Positions 54,124 through 63,462 of a stretch of 64,000 nucleotides of DNA are shown here, one piece after another; the first letter of the stretch is position 1, and every line of letters starts with the position of its first letter. The stretch covers positions 428,354 through 492,353 of the forward strand of contig NZ_JAPEIQ010000013.1 of assembly GCF_026041215.1 (NCBI RefSeq). Reading direction: 5' to 3'. The position numbers and the translations under genes are program-made. The notes under the pieces were generated by a model. That model was not told where the DNA came from. It did not search any database and worked only from the letters and a program-made list of their open reading frames with translations. The stretch is from Hoyosella sp. YIM 151337 (GTDB lineage: Bacteria > Actinomycetota > Actinomycetes > Mycobacteriales > Mycobacteriaceae).

Positions 54124-57100
54124 ATGAATCCGTCACCGAGTTCGGCAGATCAGGCCGATCACGCCCGGCTGCAGGAAACGCCTTCCCGGCAGGACCTGCG
54201 CGGCCTCCTCGGCACGCTGACGCTGCGCGACGCCCACCGGCTCGGGCAACGTCTGCGCCGTGCCCGCAACAGCGCCGACCGGGCGAAGATCGCCGCCGCC
54301 GCCAACCGCGCCCAACAGCATGTCAGCGCACGCGCGGCCGCGCTTCCGATCATTACCTATCCAGCGGAACTGCCGGTGACCCAACGGCGCGACGACATCG
54401 CCGCCGCGATTCGTGAGAACCAGGTTGTCATCGTCGCAGGGGAAACTGGCTCCGGAAAAACCACCCAGCTTCCGAAAATCTGCCTTGAACTCGGTCGCGG
54501 CATTCGCGGCATGATCGGCCACACCCAGCCCCGGAGGCTGGCAGCCCGTACCGTCGCGGAGCGCATCGCAGAGGAGGTGCGCTGCGAACTCGGGGAGGCA
54601 GTGGGGTACGCGGTTCGCTTCACCGATCACGTGTCTGACACAACGCTGGTGAAGCTGATGACCGACGGCATTCTGCTGAACGAAATCCAGCGTGACCGTA
54701 TGCTGCGCAACTACGACACCCTCATCATCGATGAGGCACACGAACGCAGCCTCAATATCGACTTTCTGCTCGGGTATCTGAAGCAGCTGCTGCCGCGCCG
54801 CCCTGACCTGAAAGTGATCATCACCTCGGCAACGATCGATCCCGAACGATTCGCGCGCCACTTTGCGATTGACGGCGTATCAGCACCGATCGTTGAGGTA
54901 TCCGGGCGAACATACCCGGTCGAAATACGGTACGAGCCGCTTGTCGCAGAGTTGCCGGGCCGCGATGAGGAAGCCGACACCGCCGCGAGTATGACCGTGG
55001 CAAAAGACCCAGTCGAAGCCGTCTGTGACGCGGTGAATGAACTGCTGCGTGAGGGCCCCGGCGACATCCTGGTCTTTCTATCGGGTGAACGTGAAATCCG
55101 GGACACTGCGGATGCGCTGCGCGACCGGAAACTGCCCGCATGGGTCGAGGTGCTGCCTTTGTACGCACGGCTGTCGGCCGCCGATCAGCATCGCGTGTTC
55201 GCACCCCACAGCGGCCGCCGGGTCGTCCTGTCGACGAACGTAGCGGAGACATCGCTGACAGTCCCCGGGATCCGGTACGTCATCGACCCCGGCTTCGCGC
55301 GAATCTCGCGTTATTCAGCTCGCACCAAGGTGCAGCGGCTGCCCATCGAACCGATATCCCAGGCGTCGGCACGGCAGCGCGCCGGCCGCTGCGGTCGTGT
55401 CTCGGACGGCATCTGCATCCGCTTGTACTCGGAGGAAGACTTTGAATCGAGGCCTGCTTTTACCGATCCGGAGATTCTCCGGACCGGTCTCGCCGCTGTG
55501 GTGCTGCAAATGGCGGCCCTCGATTTAGGTGATGTCGGCGAGTTTCCCTTCATCGATGCGCCCGATCCGCGCAGCATCCGCGACGGTGTGCGCCTGCTCG
55601 AAGAACTCGGAGCAATCGCGCCGCCCCACTCTGGAAAGGCCGTCCGGGCCTCTGCCACTAACACCGGAAAACCCGCGAAACCGCGACAACCTCACGTCCT
55701 CACAGAAACCGGCCGGCAGCTGGCGGCCCTGCCCATCGATCCCAGACTTGGCCGCATGCTCGTCGAAGCGCACCACACCGGGTGCCTGCGCGAGGTGCTG
55801 ACAATCGTTTCTGGCCTCTCCATTCAGGATGTGCGAGAACGTCCCGCCGATCAGCAACAGAAAGCGGACGAGCTGCACCGCCGATTCACCGAAGGCGGTT
55901 CCGATTTTCTCGCCCATCTTGAACTGTGGGGTTATCTGCGTGAGCAGCGTGACGAGCGGTCTTCCAGCCAATTCCGCAAGATGTGCAGGGCTGAGTTCCT
56001 CCACTGGCAGCGCATCCGCGAATGGCAAGATCTGCGCGGCCAGCTCAAGCAAATCTGCACGGGCCTCAACTGGGAGCAAAATGACAGCCCAGCCGCGCCG
56101 GACACCGTGCATCAGGCGCTGCTCGCTGGTTTGTTGTCCCACATTGGAATGCGCGAAGCTGACTCCCGCGAATTCCTCGGTGCGCGTGGAGCCAGGTTCA
56201 TGATCTTCCCTGGGTCCACGCTGGCGAAAAAGCCTCCCCAGTTTGTTATGGCTGCTGAACTTGTCGAAACGTCGCGGCTGTGGGCACGCACCGTGGCGAA
56301 AATCGAACCCGCGTGGGCGGAACGTCTAGCGGGAGACCTTGTTAAGCGCACGTATTCCGAGCCACACTGGTCGACCAGGCAAGGTGCGGTGCTCGCATAC
56401 GAACGAGTGACCCTTTACGGTGTCACGCTTGCGGCGAAGCGGCGTGTGAATTTTGGCGCGATCGACGCGGAAACGGCGCGGGAACTCTTTATCAGGCACG
56501 CACTCGTGCAGGGCGAATGGGACTTTCGCCACGAGTTTTTCACGCGTAACCGTGAGCTGCTCGCCGATGTCGAGGATCTCGAGAATCGGGCGCGACGGCG
56601 CGACATACTCGTCGACGATGACGCCCTCTTCGACTTTTACGACGCGCGCATTCCGGCAGACATCGTCTCAGCCCGGCACTTCGACTCTTGGTGGAAGAAG
56701 AAGCAGCGCAGTGATCCGGACGCACTAACGTTCACGCCGGAAACAGTAGTCAACACCGACGCCGCCGCGGTACGTGCCCGCGACTTTCCAGACGCATGGA
56801 AGCAAGGCGAACTGCTGCTCGGATTGTCGTACGTCTTCGAGCCTGGGCATCCCTTCGATGGCGTCACGGTCCGCATCCCGTTAGCGCAACTGGAACGGGT
56901 CCGCCCTGTTGGTTTTGACTGGCTCGTGCCGGGGCTGCGCGACGAACTGGCCATCGCGCTGATAAAAACGCTGCCAAAGCAGTTGCGCCGCCAGGTAGTT
57001 CCCGCTCCTGATTTCGCAGCCGCGGCACTGCATGCAGTGAAGCCACGCACCGAGCCGCTCACCAACGCGTTCGCGCGCGAACTATCGCGTCTCGGCGGGT

Positions 57101-58146
57101 TGCGTATCGAGCCACACCATTTCGACGTCACGGCCCTGCCACCCCATTTGCGCATGACCTTCGCTGCGGTCGGGGACAACGGCGAGATCATCGACACCAG
57201 CAAAGACCTCGACCACCTGAAAGTTCTGCTGGCACATGCGGTAACGCGCGCCGTCGCGGAAGCGGGTTCGTCGGTGCAGCGGCCCCCACGATGGTCGTGG
57301 CCCGACCTGCCAGGCGGGCGGATTCCGGGCGTGGTCGATCAGCGGACCCAGGGCGCCGTGGTCCGCGGCTATCCGGCACTGGTTGCAGAGGAGTCCGGCA
57401 TATCTGTCCAGGTGCTGAGCACCGCTGCCGCGCAGGCCCAATCAATGCGGCTTGCCATACGCGCGCTCATCGCACATGAAGCCGGACCGCTTCCGAAATC
57501 AACATTCAACGGTTTCCCTGCTGCACAGCGCCTGGTGCTGAATCACGCCGGGGCTGGAGGCCTCAGCCGAGTCGCTGGGGATTGCCGCAACTGTGCGATA
57601 GATGCCCTTATCGGTGCGCATGGCGGTCTGCCGTGGGACGCTCAGTCGTTCGCCGCGTTGTCGGCGAAGGTGCGCGCCGACCTGACGGCACGCACTCGCA
57701 GTATCCTCGCAGCGGTGCTTCCTGTGCTTGAAGAAGCGCACGCGGTGAGCGTTCTCGTAAGTTCGCGGAGCGATGAGGCGGGGCAGGATGTCAAAGAACA
57801 GCTTGACGAGTTAATTTATCCGGGTTTCGTTGCTGAATCGGGTGCTGACCGGCTCCCCCACCTAGCCCGTTACTTGCGAGCTGCGCGTAAGCGCGTGGAG
57901 TCTCTCCCTGGCAGCTCCACTCGCGACTCACGCGGAATGGCCACACTCGACCGGGTATACACGCATTTGAGCGAAACACTCGACCATCTGCCGCCGCAGG
58001 CGCGGGAGAGCGCTCGAGTCCACGAAGTACACTGGATGATTGAGGAATTGCGAGTTAGCCTGTTCGCCCAGTCGGTAGGCACGGCGTTCCCTGTTTCTGA
58101 GCAACGCGTGATGCAAGCTATTGACGCGCTCGCTGCGGAGCGATAA
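54124..58146 (+). CDS. hrpA: ATP-dependent RNA helicase HrpA
   Basis: This 1340-residue DEAH-box helicase has Walker A GETGSGKTTQLPKICLELG (about 104-122), DEAH in LIIDEAHERSLNIDFLLGYL, TSATIDPERF, and STNVAETSLTVPGIRYVIDPG with QRAGRCGR. The helicase-associated OB-type domain and the long DUF3418 C-terminus (LYVFEPGHPFDGVTVRIPLAQLERV-like segments) are present, fitting HrpA. In E. coli it resolves stalled ribosomes. The ATG at 54124 lies 21 nt after the methyltransferase stop. Confidence 0.95.
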   Translation: MNPSPSSADQADHARLQETPSRQDLRGLLGTLTLRDAHRLGQRLRRARNSADRAKIAAAANRAQQHVSARAAALPIITYPAELPVTQRRDDIAAAIRENQVVIVAGETGSGKTTQLPKICLELGRGIRGMIGHTQPRRLAARTVAERIAEEVRCELGEAVGYAVRFTDHVSDTTLVKLMTDGILLNEIQRDRMLRNYDTLIIDEAHERSLNIDFLLGYLKQLLPRRPDLKVIITSATIDPERFARHFAIDGVSAPIVEVSGRTYPVEIRYEPLVAELPGRDEEADTAASMTVAKDPVEAVCDAVNELLREGPGDILVFLSGEREIRDTADALRDRKLPAWVEVLPLYARLSAADQHRVFAPHSGRRVVLSTNVAETSLTVPGIRYVIDPGFARISRYSARTKVQRLPIEPISQASARQRAGRCGRVSDGICIRLYSEEDFESRPAFTDPEILRTGLAAVVLQMAALDLGDVGEFPFIDAPDPRSIRDGVRLLEELGAIAPPHSGKAVRASATNTGKPAKPRQPHVLTETGRQLAALPIDPRLGRMLVEAHHTGCLREVLTIVSGLSIQDVRERPADQQQKADELHRRFTEGGSDFLAHLELWGYLREQRDERSSSQFRKMCRAEFLHWQRIREWQDLRGQLKQICTGLNWEQNDSPAAPDTVHQALLAGLLSHIGMREADSREFLGARGARFMIFPGSTLAKKPPQFVMAAELVETSRLWARTVAKIEPAWAERLAGDLVKRTYSEPHWSTRQGAVLAYERVTLYGVTLAAKRRVNFGAIDAETARELFIRHALVQGEWDFRHEFFTRNRELLADVEDLENRARRRDILVDDDALFDFYDARIPADIVSARHFDSWWKKKQRSDPDALTFTPETVVNTDAAAVRARDFPDAWKQGELLLGLSYVFEPGHPFDGVTVRIPLAQLERVRPVGFDWLVPGLRDELAIALIKTLPKQLRRQVVPAPDFAAAALHAVKPRTEPLTNAFARELSRLGGLRIEPHHFDVTALPPHLRMTFAAVGDNGEIIDTSKDLDHLKVLLAHAVTRAVAEAGSSVQRPPRWSWPDLPGGRIPGVVDQRTQGAVVRGYPALVAEESGISVQVLSTAAAQAQSMRLAIRALIAHEAGPLPKSTFNGFPAAQRLVLNHAGAGGLSRVAGDCRNCAIDALIGAHGGLPWDAQSFAALSAKVRADLTARTRSILAAVLPVLEEAHAVSVLVSSRSDEAGQDVKEQLDELIYPGFVAESGADRLPHLARYLRAARKRVESLPGSSTRDSRGMATLDRVYTHLSETLDHLPPQARESARVHEVHWMIEELRVSLFAQSVGTAFPVSEQRVMQAIDALAAER

Positions 58147-58185
58147 CGCTGATGCCACTGCGCAGCCAGGTCGCGCGGGTGCCCG

Positions 58186-58650
58186 TCACTTACTCTGAAG
58201 GTGCGCGCGGTGCACTCGCAGGTTCTCAATCTCCTTCTCGAAGTCTTCCGCCGAGCTGAATGATCGATACACCGAGGCGAATCGGAGGTAGGCGACCTCA
58301 TCAAGGTCGCGCAGCGGCCCAAGAATCGCAAGACCGATTTCGTGGCTCGGCACCTCCGCCACACCTGACGCGCGAACCGTGTCTTCGACTTGCTGAGCAA
58401 GCAGGTTCAGTGCATCGTCATCAACTTGCCGTCCCTGGCACGCTGAACGTACGCCGCGAACCACCTTCTCACGGCTGAACGGTTCGGTCACGCCACTGCG
58501 CTTTAGGACGGCGAGCACGGCGGTTTCGACTGTCGTGAATCTGCGTCCGCATTCCGTGCACGACCGGCGGCGGCGTATTGCTTGCCCCTCGTCTGCCTCC
58601 CGCGAGTCGACGACACGCGAACTCGCAGACTTGCAGAATGGACAACGCAT
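58186..58650 (-). CDS. nrdR: transcriptional repressor NrdR
   Basis: This 154-residue repressor of ribonucleotide reductase genes has a zinc ribbon (Cys3, Cys6, Cys31, Cys34: [14 protein letters not shown]) and an ATP-cone ([47 protein letters not shown]). ATP/dATP binding tunes it. ATG at 58650 with GAGGAG was chosen; the frame continues further up but without support. It precedes the LysM gene and lexA. Confidence 0.97.
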   Translation of the reverse strand: MRCPFCKSASSRVVDSREADEGQAIRRRRSCTECGRRFTTVETAVLAVLKRSGVTEPFSREKVVRGVRSACQGRQVDDDALNLLAQQVEDTVRASGVAEVPSHEIGLAILGPLRDLDEVAYLRFASVYRSFSSAEDFEKEIENLRVHRAHLQSK

Positions 58651-58823
58651 ACCTACTCCTCGCTCACGCCCGGCCGGACTGTCCAGCTTATGGGCACTGC
58701 CAGGAACACATGACGGGTGACCCTCCCCCATCCTCCCAGTAAGCGCACCCAGTCGCCAGCTTCCAGCTTCATTCGCACTGTACGACAGGTAGACGACACC
58801 GGCCCCCGCTGCGTGCTTTCCTG

Positions 58824-58843
58824 TCCGAACGTATTCGTTCGGA
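58824..58843. repeat. perfect inverted repeat between nrdR and the LysM gene
   Basis: Eight-bp arms TCCGAACG and CGTTCGGA (58824-58831, 58836-58843) around TATT. It lies 86 nt after the LysM gene and 174 nt before nrdR. The gap from 58651 to 58928 has no gene. It may be a terminator or an operator; the spacing does not fit an SOS box. Confidence 0.5.
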
Positions 58844-58928
58844 TGCGTCGCCGCAAGTGCGGTCAAATCGGGCGCCACCGACACGGCCAGGACGGTTAGC
58901 GGCGACCTTCCGCCGACTGGCTGACCAC

Positions 58929-59654
58929 TCATTGCCACGGCCCCAGGGAACAATCACCCGTGCAGGGAACGACTGGTGCGACAAGAGACTGACCGGGAAC
59001 GACAAGCGAATTCTGCAATCCGTTAAGTTCGCGGATGTTCGCTACTGCCACGTCAATCGGCACCGCCGGAGCTACCCGCCGCGCAACATCGCTGAGTGAC
59101 TCTCCCTCATTCACGGTGACGACTCCGACACTTGCTGGTGCGCTGCCGCCCGCCCCTTGAGGAGCAGGCGAGAACACTAGCCCCCACAGCGGCACCGCGC
59201 ACATCGCAGCGATGACCGCCGCGAACAGCAGTCGCAATACGAGCGTGTCCTCTCTGCCTTCAGGGCGCCGCACTCGCCGCCGGGCAGGAGCACATCCTGG
59301 ACGCCCGTGAATCTCTCGATACGCCGGACGTGGCCGAGAAGGCCGCCGCCACGCGTCACGGTTGGTTCTGCGCCGCTGCGGCGACTCGCCGGATCGGCGC
59401 GGCTCGACGCCGACCTGCCCTCTGCCGCAAGTGTGCCCGCTCCGGCCCCCTCCTCGCCGAGTCTCCGTTCTGCCTCCATCGCGGCGCAGAAGGGAAGGCA
59501 CCGCGTTATGACTGCCGGCACCGCTTCCTTCAACGGCACGCCTGGGGAGGTGACGGCCAGGCACCACCGGCCGCAAGCATGGGGCAGGTGAGCCGAACCG
59601 AGCACTGCTGCTGACGTATCCGCCTTGCCTGGTTGGTGCAATCCGCACGCTCAT
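58929..59654 (-). CDS. LysM-containing SOS-linked division inhibitor (ChiZ/DivS-like)
   Basis: The 241-residue protein has a long basic, Arg/Pro/Gly-rich cytoplasmic N-terminus (about 1-135), a membrane helix ([22 protein letters not shown]) and a C-terminal LysM domain ([53 protein letters not shown]). It matches Rv2719c (ChiZ), a DNA-damage-induced protein that halts FtsZ rings, and corynebacterial DivS by position. ATG at 59654 with GGAGG was chosen. It is divergent from lexA with three SOS boxes between. Confidence 0.85.
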   Translation of the reverse strand: MSVRIAPTRQGGYVSSSARFGSPAPCLRPVVPGRHLPRRAVEGSGAGSHNAVPSLLRRDGGRTETRRGGGRSGHTCGRGQVGVEPRRSGESPQRRRTNRDAWRRPSRPRPAYREIHGRPGCAPARRRVRRPEGREDTLVLRLLFAAVIAAMCAVPLWGLVFSPAPQGAGGSAPASVGVVTVNEGESLSDVARRVAPAVPIDVAVANIRELNGLQNSLVVPGQSLVAPVVPCTGDCSLGPWQ

Positions 59655-59716
59655 ATCAACCTCCACAGAAATCGGGTCCGAAGACCACGGTCGGTGCGCT
59701 CGAACATGCCGATGGT

Positions 59717-59732
59717 TCGAACATGCGTTTGA
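59717..59732. promoter_or_regulatory. SOS box 1 (TCGAAC-ATGC-GTTTGA)
   Basis: Differs from the LexA consensus TCGAAC-N4-GTTCGA at one base. It is 63 nt upstream of the LysM gene start, so it probably represses that gene. Confidence 0.8.
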
Positions 59733-59733
59733 C

Positions 59734-59749
59734 TCGATCGCACGTTCGA
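59734..59749. promoter_or_regulatory. SOS box 2 (TCGATC-GCAC-GTTCGA)
   Basis: One mismatch to the LexA consensus. It adjoins box 1 with one base between them, so two LexA dimers could bind side by side. Confidence 0.7.
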
Positions 59750-59796
59750 TTGATATCACGCCGGTCTGACAAGTTTTGAACGAACACCCGAAACAG

Positions 59797-59812
59797 TCGA
59801 ACAGATGTTTGG
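59797..59812. promoter_or_regulatory. SOS box 3 (TCGAAC-AGAT-GTTTGG)
   Basis: Two mismatches. It is 84 nt before the lexA ATG and resembles the mycobacterial lexA autoregulatory box. Confidence 0.65.
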
Positions 59813-59895
59813 CAATTCGCCCCGGAATGGCTATTGTCAACATCAGCAACATGCGGCACAGCCACTCAGTGGACAGCCCTGAAGGAGCCCCCAAT

Positions 59896-60636
59896 ATGAC
59901 CGCGCGCCGGAGCCAGCAGACCGCCGAGCCTCAACCTGAGACTGGGAATGAGAGCGCGCTGCCGCCGCTCACCGCGCGGCAGCGCGAAGTCCTCGACGTC
60001 ATCCGCGCTTCCGTGAATGATCGCGGCTATCCGCCGAGCGTGCGTGAGATCGGCGAGGCCGTAGGGCTGACATCGACCTCGTCGGTGACACACCAGCTCC
60101 GCGCGCTGGAGCGCAAAGGCTACCTCCGCCGCGACCCACACCGGCCGCGCGCGGTTGACGTGCGCGGCGCTGATGACGACTCAACAAGCACCAGCACGCA
60201 TGCGATCGGGGCTGCAGGCCGCGAACCACACGAAATCGGCGGTTACGCGGGGCATACCGCTGCGCCGGTATACGTCCCAGTGGTGGGCCGCATCGCCGCG
60301 GGCGGACCGATACTCGCTGAACAGCAGATCGATGATGTGTTTCCGCTGCCCTCCGAACTAGTCGGCCAGGGTTCCCATTTTTTGCTCAAGGTCGTGGGCG
60401 AATCGATGATCGACGCAGCGATTTGCGATGGCGACTGGGTGGTTGTACGGCAGCAAGAGGACGCGGTCAACGGAGACATCGTCGCCGCGATGATCGACGG
60501 CGAAGCGACCGTGAAGACGTTCAAGCGGGAAAAAAGCACGGTGTGGCTGCTGCCGCAGAACCCCGTTTTCGATCCGATACCTGGTGATGAGGCAACCGTA
60601 CTTGGGAAAGTCGTATCGGTAATCCGCAAGCTCTGA
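59896..60636 (+). CDS. lexA: SOS repressor LexA
   Basis: This 246-residue repressor-protease has a winged helix-turn-helix ([53 protein letters not shown]), the cleavage bond Ala135-Gly136 in GRIAAGGP, catalytic Ser170 in GESM and Lys207 in TVKTFK. RecA filaments trigger self-cleavage. ATG at 59896 with GAAGGAG was chosen over one at 59776. SOS boxes lie upstream, so autoregulation is expected. Confidence 0.97.
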   Translation: MTARRSQQTAEPQPETGNESALPPLTARQREVLDVIRASVNDRGYPPSVREIGEAVGLTSTSSVTHQLRALERKGYLRRDPHRPRAVDVRGADDDSTSTSTHAIGAAGREPHEIGGYAGHTAAPVYVPVVGRIAAGGPILAEQQIDDVFPLPSELVGQGSHFLLKVVGESMIDAAICDGDWVVVRQQEDAVNGDIVAAMIDGEATVKTFKREKSTVWLLPQNPVFDPIPGDEATVLGKVVSVIRKL

Positions 60637-60645
60637 ATTATGCAG

Positions 60646-61839
60646 TCAGCCGCGCCGTCGCCACAAGACGGCGGTCGCGCCGCCTATGAGCACTGCTACA
60701 CCCACGCCGACACCCAGCGCGATAGCACGGTCCCGGACAACCGCGAGCGGACCGTCGCTGGTTGCATTGTGATCGGCGGCCTTACTGTCACCGCTCGCAG
60801 CGTTGTTGTCTGGCTCGGACGGAAGTACATCCGGTTCGTCCTGGGCTTGTACGGACCACACATAATCTTCTACGCCCCGCAGGATCTGAATCGGCGGTAG
60901 CGGACTTGTGTCCTCCGGTGGCCTGTTGGGGTCACCCGTGATCGGGAATCCCAGTTCAGAGCCGCTCAGCAAGTCTCCAGTCGCGGTGAAAGCTATCGCC
61001 TCGCCCTGCGGTTCTCCCGGCAGCGGAATGATTATGGGAGCACGCTGCAGCGCTGTTACGAGATCGCCGCTCGCATCGGCATACAGGTGCACGTCGGTAT
61101 ACGTGCGTACCGCCGCGATGGTGCCCGCATCGTTGACAGCGCCCCCCGTAGGGAGAACGGAGCTGAACGCTCCGATCGGCCCTCCTGGCGTGTCCGTCAT
61201 CTGGAATGTCAGGGTCGCGACCTGTTCGAGCGGTATCGGCCCAGGTGAGGGCAGTTCGTCGACTGTCATGTGGCCGCCCTCTGGCACGAATACCTCGCCG
61301 ACACCGATGCCCTTGGACACAATGATGGGCATGCCCCGCCTGTCAAGCAGAATGGTCTCCGCGTCGCGCGCACGATCGGGATAGTGCATCCGGTGCAGCT
61401 GTGCCGCACCGGAGTCGGGGTCGACCCGGATGAGTGCAACGGTGTCACGCTGGGCGTTGTTGTCACCGATGTCCGCGACCCACAACGTGTCGCCGCGCGC
61501 AGTGAGATCTTCCGGGTCGTAGGGGTTGAGTTCGTTGCGGATCCAGCGGGTTACGCTGCAGTCACCTGCGAGGACATTCGCCATTTCGGCGACCGCGACA
61601 CTGCTTCCACCGTCGGGCACCGCGTATACCGCGTCGCCCACCATCGCTAATCCGGATAGCTCCTCGAGTTCACGATCAACGGGCACACACAGCGGTTCTG
61701 GCACTGGTGCGGTGGGCGCAGGCTGCGCGACTGCATAAGCGGCGAAGCCCGCGCCGAGTATGCCCGAGGCTGCCGCGACAACGCAGGCGGCACTCACCTT
61801 TTGTGAGCGCCGCCTGCGTTGCGACGAGGGTGCCTGCAT
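60646..61839 (-). CDS. secreted, membrane-anchored beta-propeller-like protein
   Basis: The 397 residues begin with a basic stretch (SSQRRRRSQKVS) and a hydrophobic signal segment (AACVVAAASGILGAGFAAYAVAQPAP). The body has LSGLAMVGDAVYAVPDGGSSVAV, DTLWVADIGDNNAQRDTVALIRVD, PIIVSKGIGVGEVFV and EGIAFTATGDLLSGSELGF-like blades typical of a phytase/SMP-30-like propeller. The C-terminus is a Ser/Asp/Ala linker and a membrane helix (RAIALGVGVGVAVLIGGATAVLWRRRG). It probably faces outward. Function unknown. It is likely the second gene after hflX (6-nt gap). Confidence 0.7.
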   Translation of the reverse strand: MQAPSSQRRRRSQKVSAACVVAAASGILGAGFAAYAVAQPAPTAPVPEPLCVPVDRELEELSGLAMVGDAVYAVPDGGSSVAVAEMANVLAGDCSVTRWIRNELNPYDPEDLTARGDTLWVADIGDNNAQRDTVALIRVDPDSGAAQLHRMHYPDRARDAETILLDRRGMPIIVSKGIGVGEVFVPEGGHMTVDELPSPGPIPLEQVATLTFQMTDTPGGPIGAFSSVLPTGGAVNDAGTIAAVRTYTDVHLYADASGDLVTALQRAPIIIPLPGEPQGEAIAFTATGDLLSGSELGFPITGDPNRPPEDTSPLPPIQILRGVEDYVWSVQAQDEPDVLPSEPDNNAASGDSKAADHNATSDGPLAVVRDRAIALGVGVGVAVLIGGATAVLWRRRG

Positions 61840-61845
61840 TACGCG

Positions 61846-63363
61846 TTACAGCGCGTATTCCTGCAGATTTGCAGCGAGCGCCGGAGGAACGTGCGCACGG
61901 ATCCGAGTGCCCTGTTCTTCATGCGCCTCACTCGACACGGTGCCCTCGGCGTGGATGCGAGCAACCAGTTCACCACGCGAATAGGGCACCTCGACCAGTA
62001 CCTCTACGTCCGTGCGGACGAGCAAGTCCGCCAGCCGCTCCCGAAGCGCCGGGATGCCGGCGCCGGTGTGCGCCGACACGAATACCGCGTCCGGCAGCGC
62101 TCGGCGCAGTTGGGCGAGTGCCATCGGGTCGGCTGCATCGGTTTTATTGATCACGAGGAGTTCAGGTGGCGCTTGCGTGCCCTGTTCCTCGACGACCTCG
62201 TTGATCACCTGTCGCACCGCATTGATCTGACCGAGCGGGAACTCGTCCGATCCGTCGACGACGTGCATCAAGACGTCGGCTTCGGTCACTTCTTCCAGCG
62301 TCGAGCGAAATGCCTCCACGAGCTGGGTCGGCAAATGCCGCACGAAACCGACGGTATCGGTGAGGACGTATTCACGCCCATCGTCAAGAGCGGCTCGTCG
62401 CGTAGTCGGGTCGAGAGTCGCGAACAGGGCGTTTTGTACCAGCACGCCTGCCCCTGTGAGGCTGTTGAGGAGACTCGACTTTCCCGCGTTCGTGTAGCCC
62501 ACGATCGCTACTGCCGGGACCTGATTTCGCTGGCGCCGCGCACGCTTTGTGTCGCGTGCGCTCTTCATCGAGCGGATCTCCCGCTTCAACTTCGCCATGC
62601 GTTCGCGGATGCGGCGGCGATCCGTCTCGATCTTCGTTTCACCCGGGCCACGCAGACCCACGCCCCCGTTGCTTCCAGCGCGGCCACCGGCCTGCCGAGA
62701 GAGCGCTTCACCCCACCCGCGCAGCCGCGGCAGCATGTACTCCATCTGAGCGAGCGTGACTTGTGCCTTGCCTTCTCGTGACGTCGCGTGCTGGGCGAAA
62801 ATATCGAGGATCAGCGCGGTTCGATCAATAACCTTCACCTTGACGACCTTTTCGAGCGCGGTGAGCTGTGCCGGTGTGAGTTCACCGTCGCAAATCACCG
62901 TGTCCGCACCACTTGAGAGCACGATCTCCCGAAGCTCGGCCGCCTTGCCCGATCCCAGGTAGGTCGCAGCGTCCGGCTTATCGCGGCGCTGAATCACTCC
63001 GTCGAGCACGACGGAACCGGCTGTCTCCGCTAATGCTGCCAGTTCTCGCAGGCTAGCGTCCGCCTGCGCGGCCGTGCCCTGCGTCCACACTCCGGCGAGC
63101 ACGACTCGTTCGAGCCGCAACTGCCGGTATTCGACCTCGGTGATGTCCTCGAGTTCGGTCGACAGTCCCACCACACGCCGCAACGATGAACGGTCTTCAA
63201 GCTGGAGTTCACCGGTCGAAACATCCGCACCGCCGGGGCCGCCGTGTTCAGCCGAATCTCGAGCCGCTGCGAGCGGATCGCCGTGAAGTTCGATCGCACC
63301 GTCACCCGATGCGAGACCTTGTTGTTCTAAATAGTTCGCTGTTTGCCGCAAACGTGCGGTCAC
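61846..63363 (-). CDS. hflX: ribosome-associated GTPase HflX
   Basis: The 505 residues match HflX, which splits stalled ribosomes. They include the N-terminal HflX domain (RLERVVLAGVWTQGTAAQADASLRELAALAETAGSVVLDGVIQRRDKPDAATYLGSGKAAEL), the LRGPGETKIETDRRRIRERM linker, G1 GYTNAGKSSLLN, G3 DTVGFVRHLP and G4 NKTD. GTG start with GGGAAG very close. DapF lies 99 nt upstream on the same strand. Confidence 0.95.
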   Translation of the reverse strand: MTARLRQTANYLEQQGLASGDGAIELHGDPLAAARDSAEHGGPGGADVSTGELQLEDRSSLRRVVGLSTELEDITEVEYRQLRLERVVLAGVWTQGTAAQADASLRELAALAETAGSVVLDGVIQRRDKPDAATYLGSGKAAELREIVLSSGADTVICDGELTPAQLTALEKVVKVKVIDRTALILDIFAQHATSREGKAQVTLAQMEYMLPRLRGWGEALSRQAGGRAGSNGGVGLRGPGETKIETDRRRIRERMAKLKREIRSMKSARDTKRARRQRNQVPAVAIVGYTNAGKSSLLNSLTGAGVLVQNALFATLDPTTRRAALDDGREYVLTDTVGFVRHLPTQLVEAFRSTLEEVTEADVLMHVVDGSDEFPLGQINAVRQVINEVVEEQGTQAPPELLVINKTDAADPMALAQLRRALPDAVFVSAHTGAGIPALRERLADLLVRTDVEVLVEVPYSRGELVARIHAEGTVSSEAHEEQGTRIRAHVPPALAANLQEYAL

Positions 63364-63462
63364 CTTCCCACTGTTCTGCTACGACTTTGCGTCGTCCTTG
63401 TCACCGATAATACGGAGGTTTCAGCCGCGTGGCGATCGAGTTATTTGTGCCCGCGCCTCTGC

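Noticed and set aside
58824..58843. Possible fourth SOS box at TCCGAACG-TATT-CGTTCGGA
   Set aside because: The half-sites CGAAC and GTTCG are six bases apart instead of four, so it does not fit LexA consensus.
58651..58953. 101-codon upstream extension of nrdR
   Set aside because: NrdR begins at MRCPFC with GAGGAG before it; the extension covers the intergenic gap and is not NrdR-like.
59177..59641. 154-codon minus-strand frame overlapping the LysM gene
   Set aside because: The alternative frame ends in the membrane helix and LysM motif that match the ChiZ family; this one has no domain.
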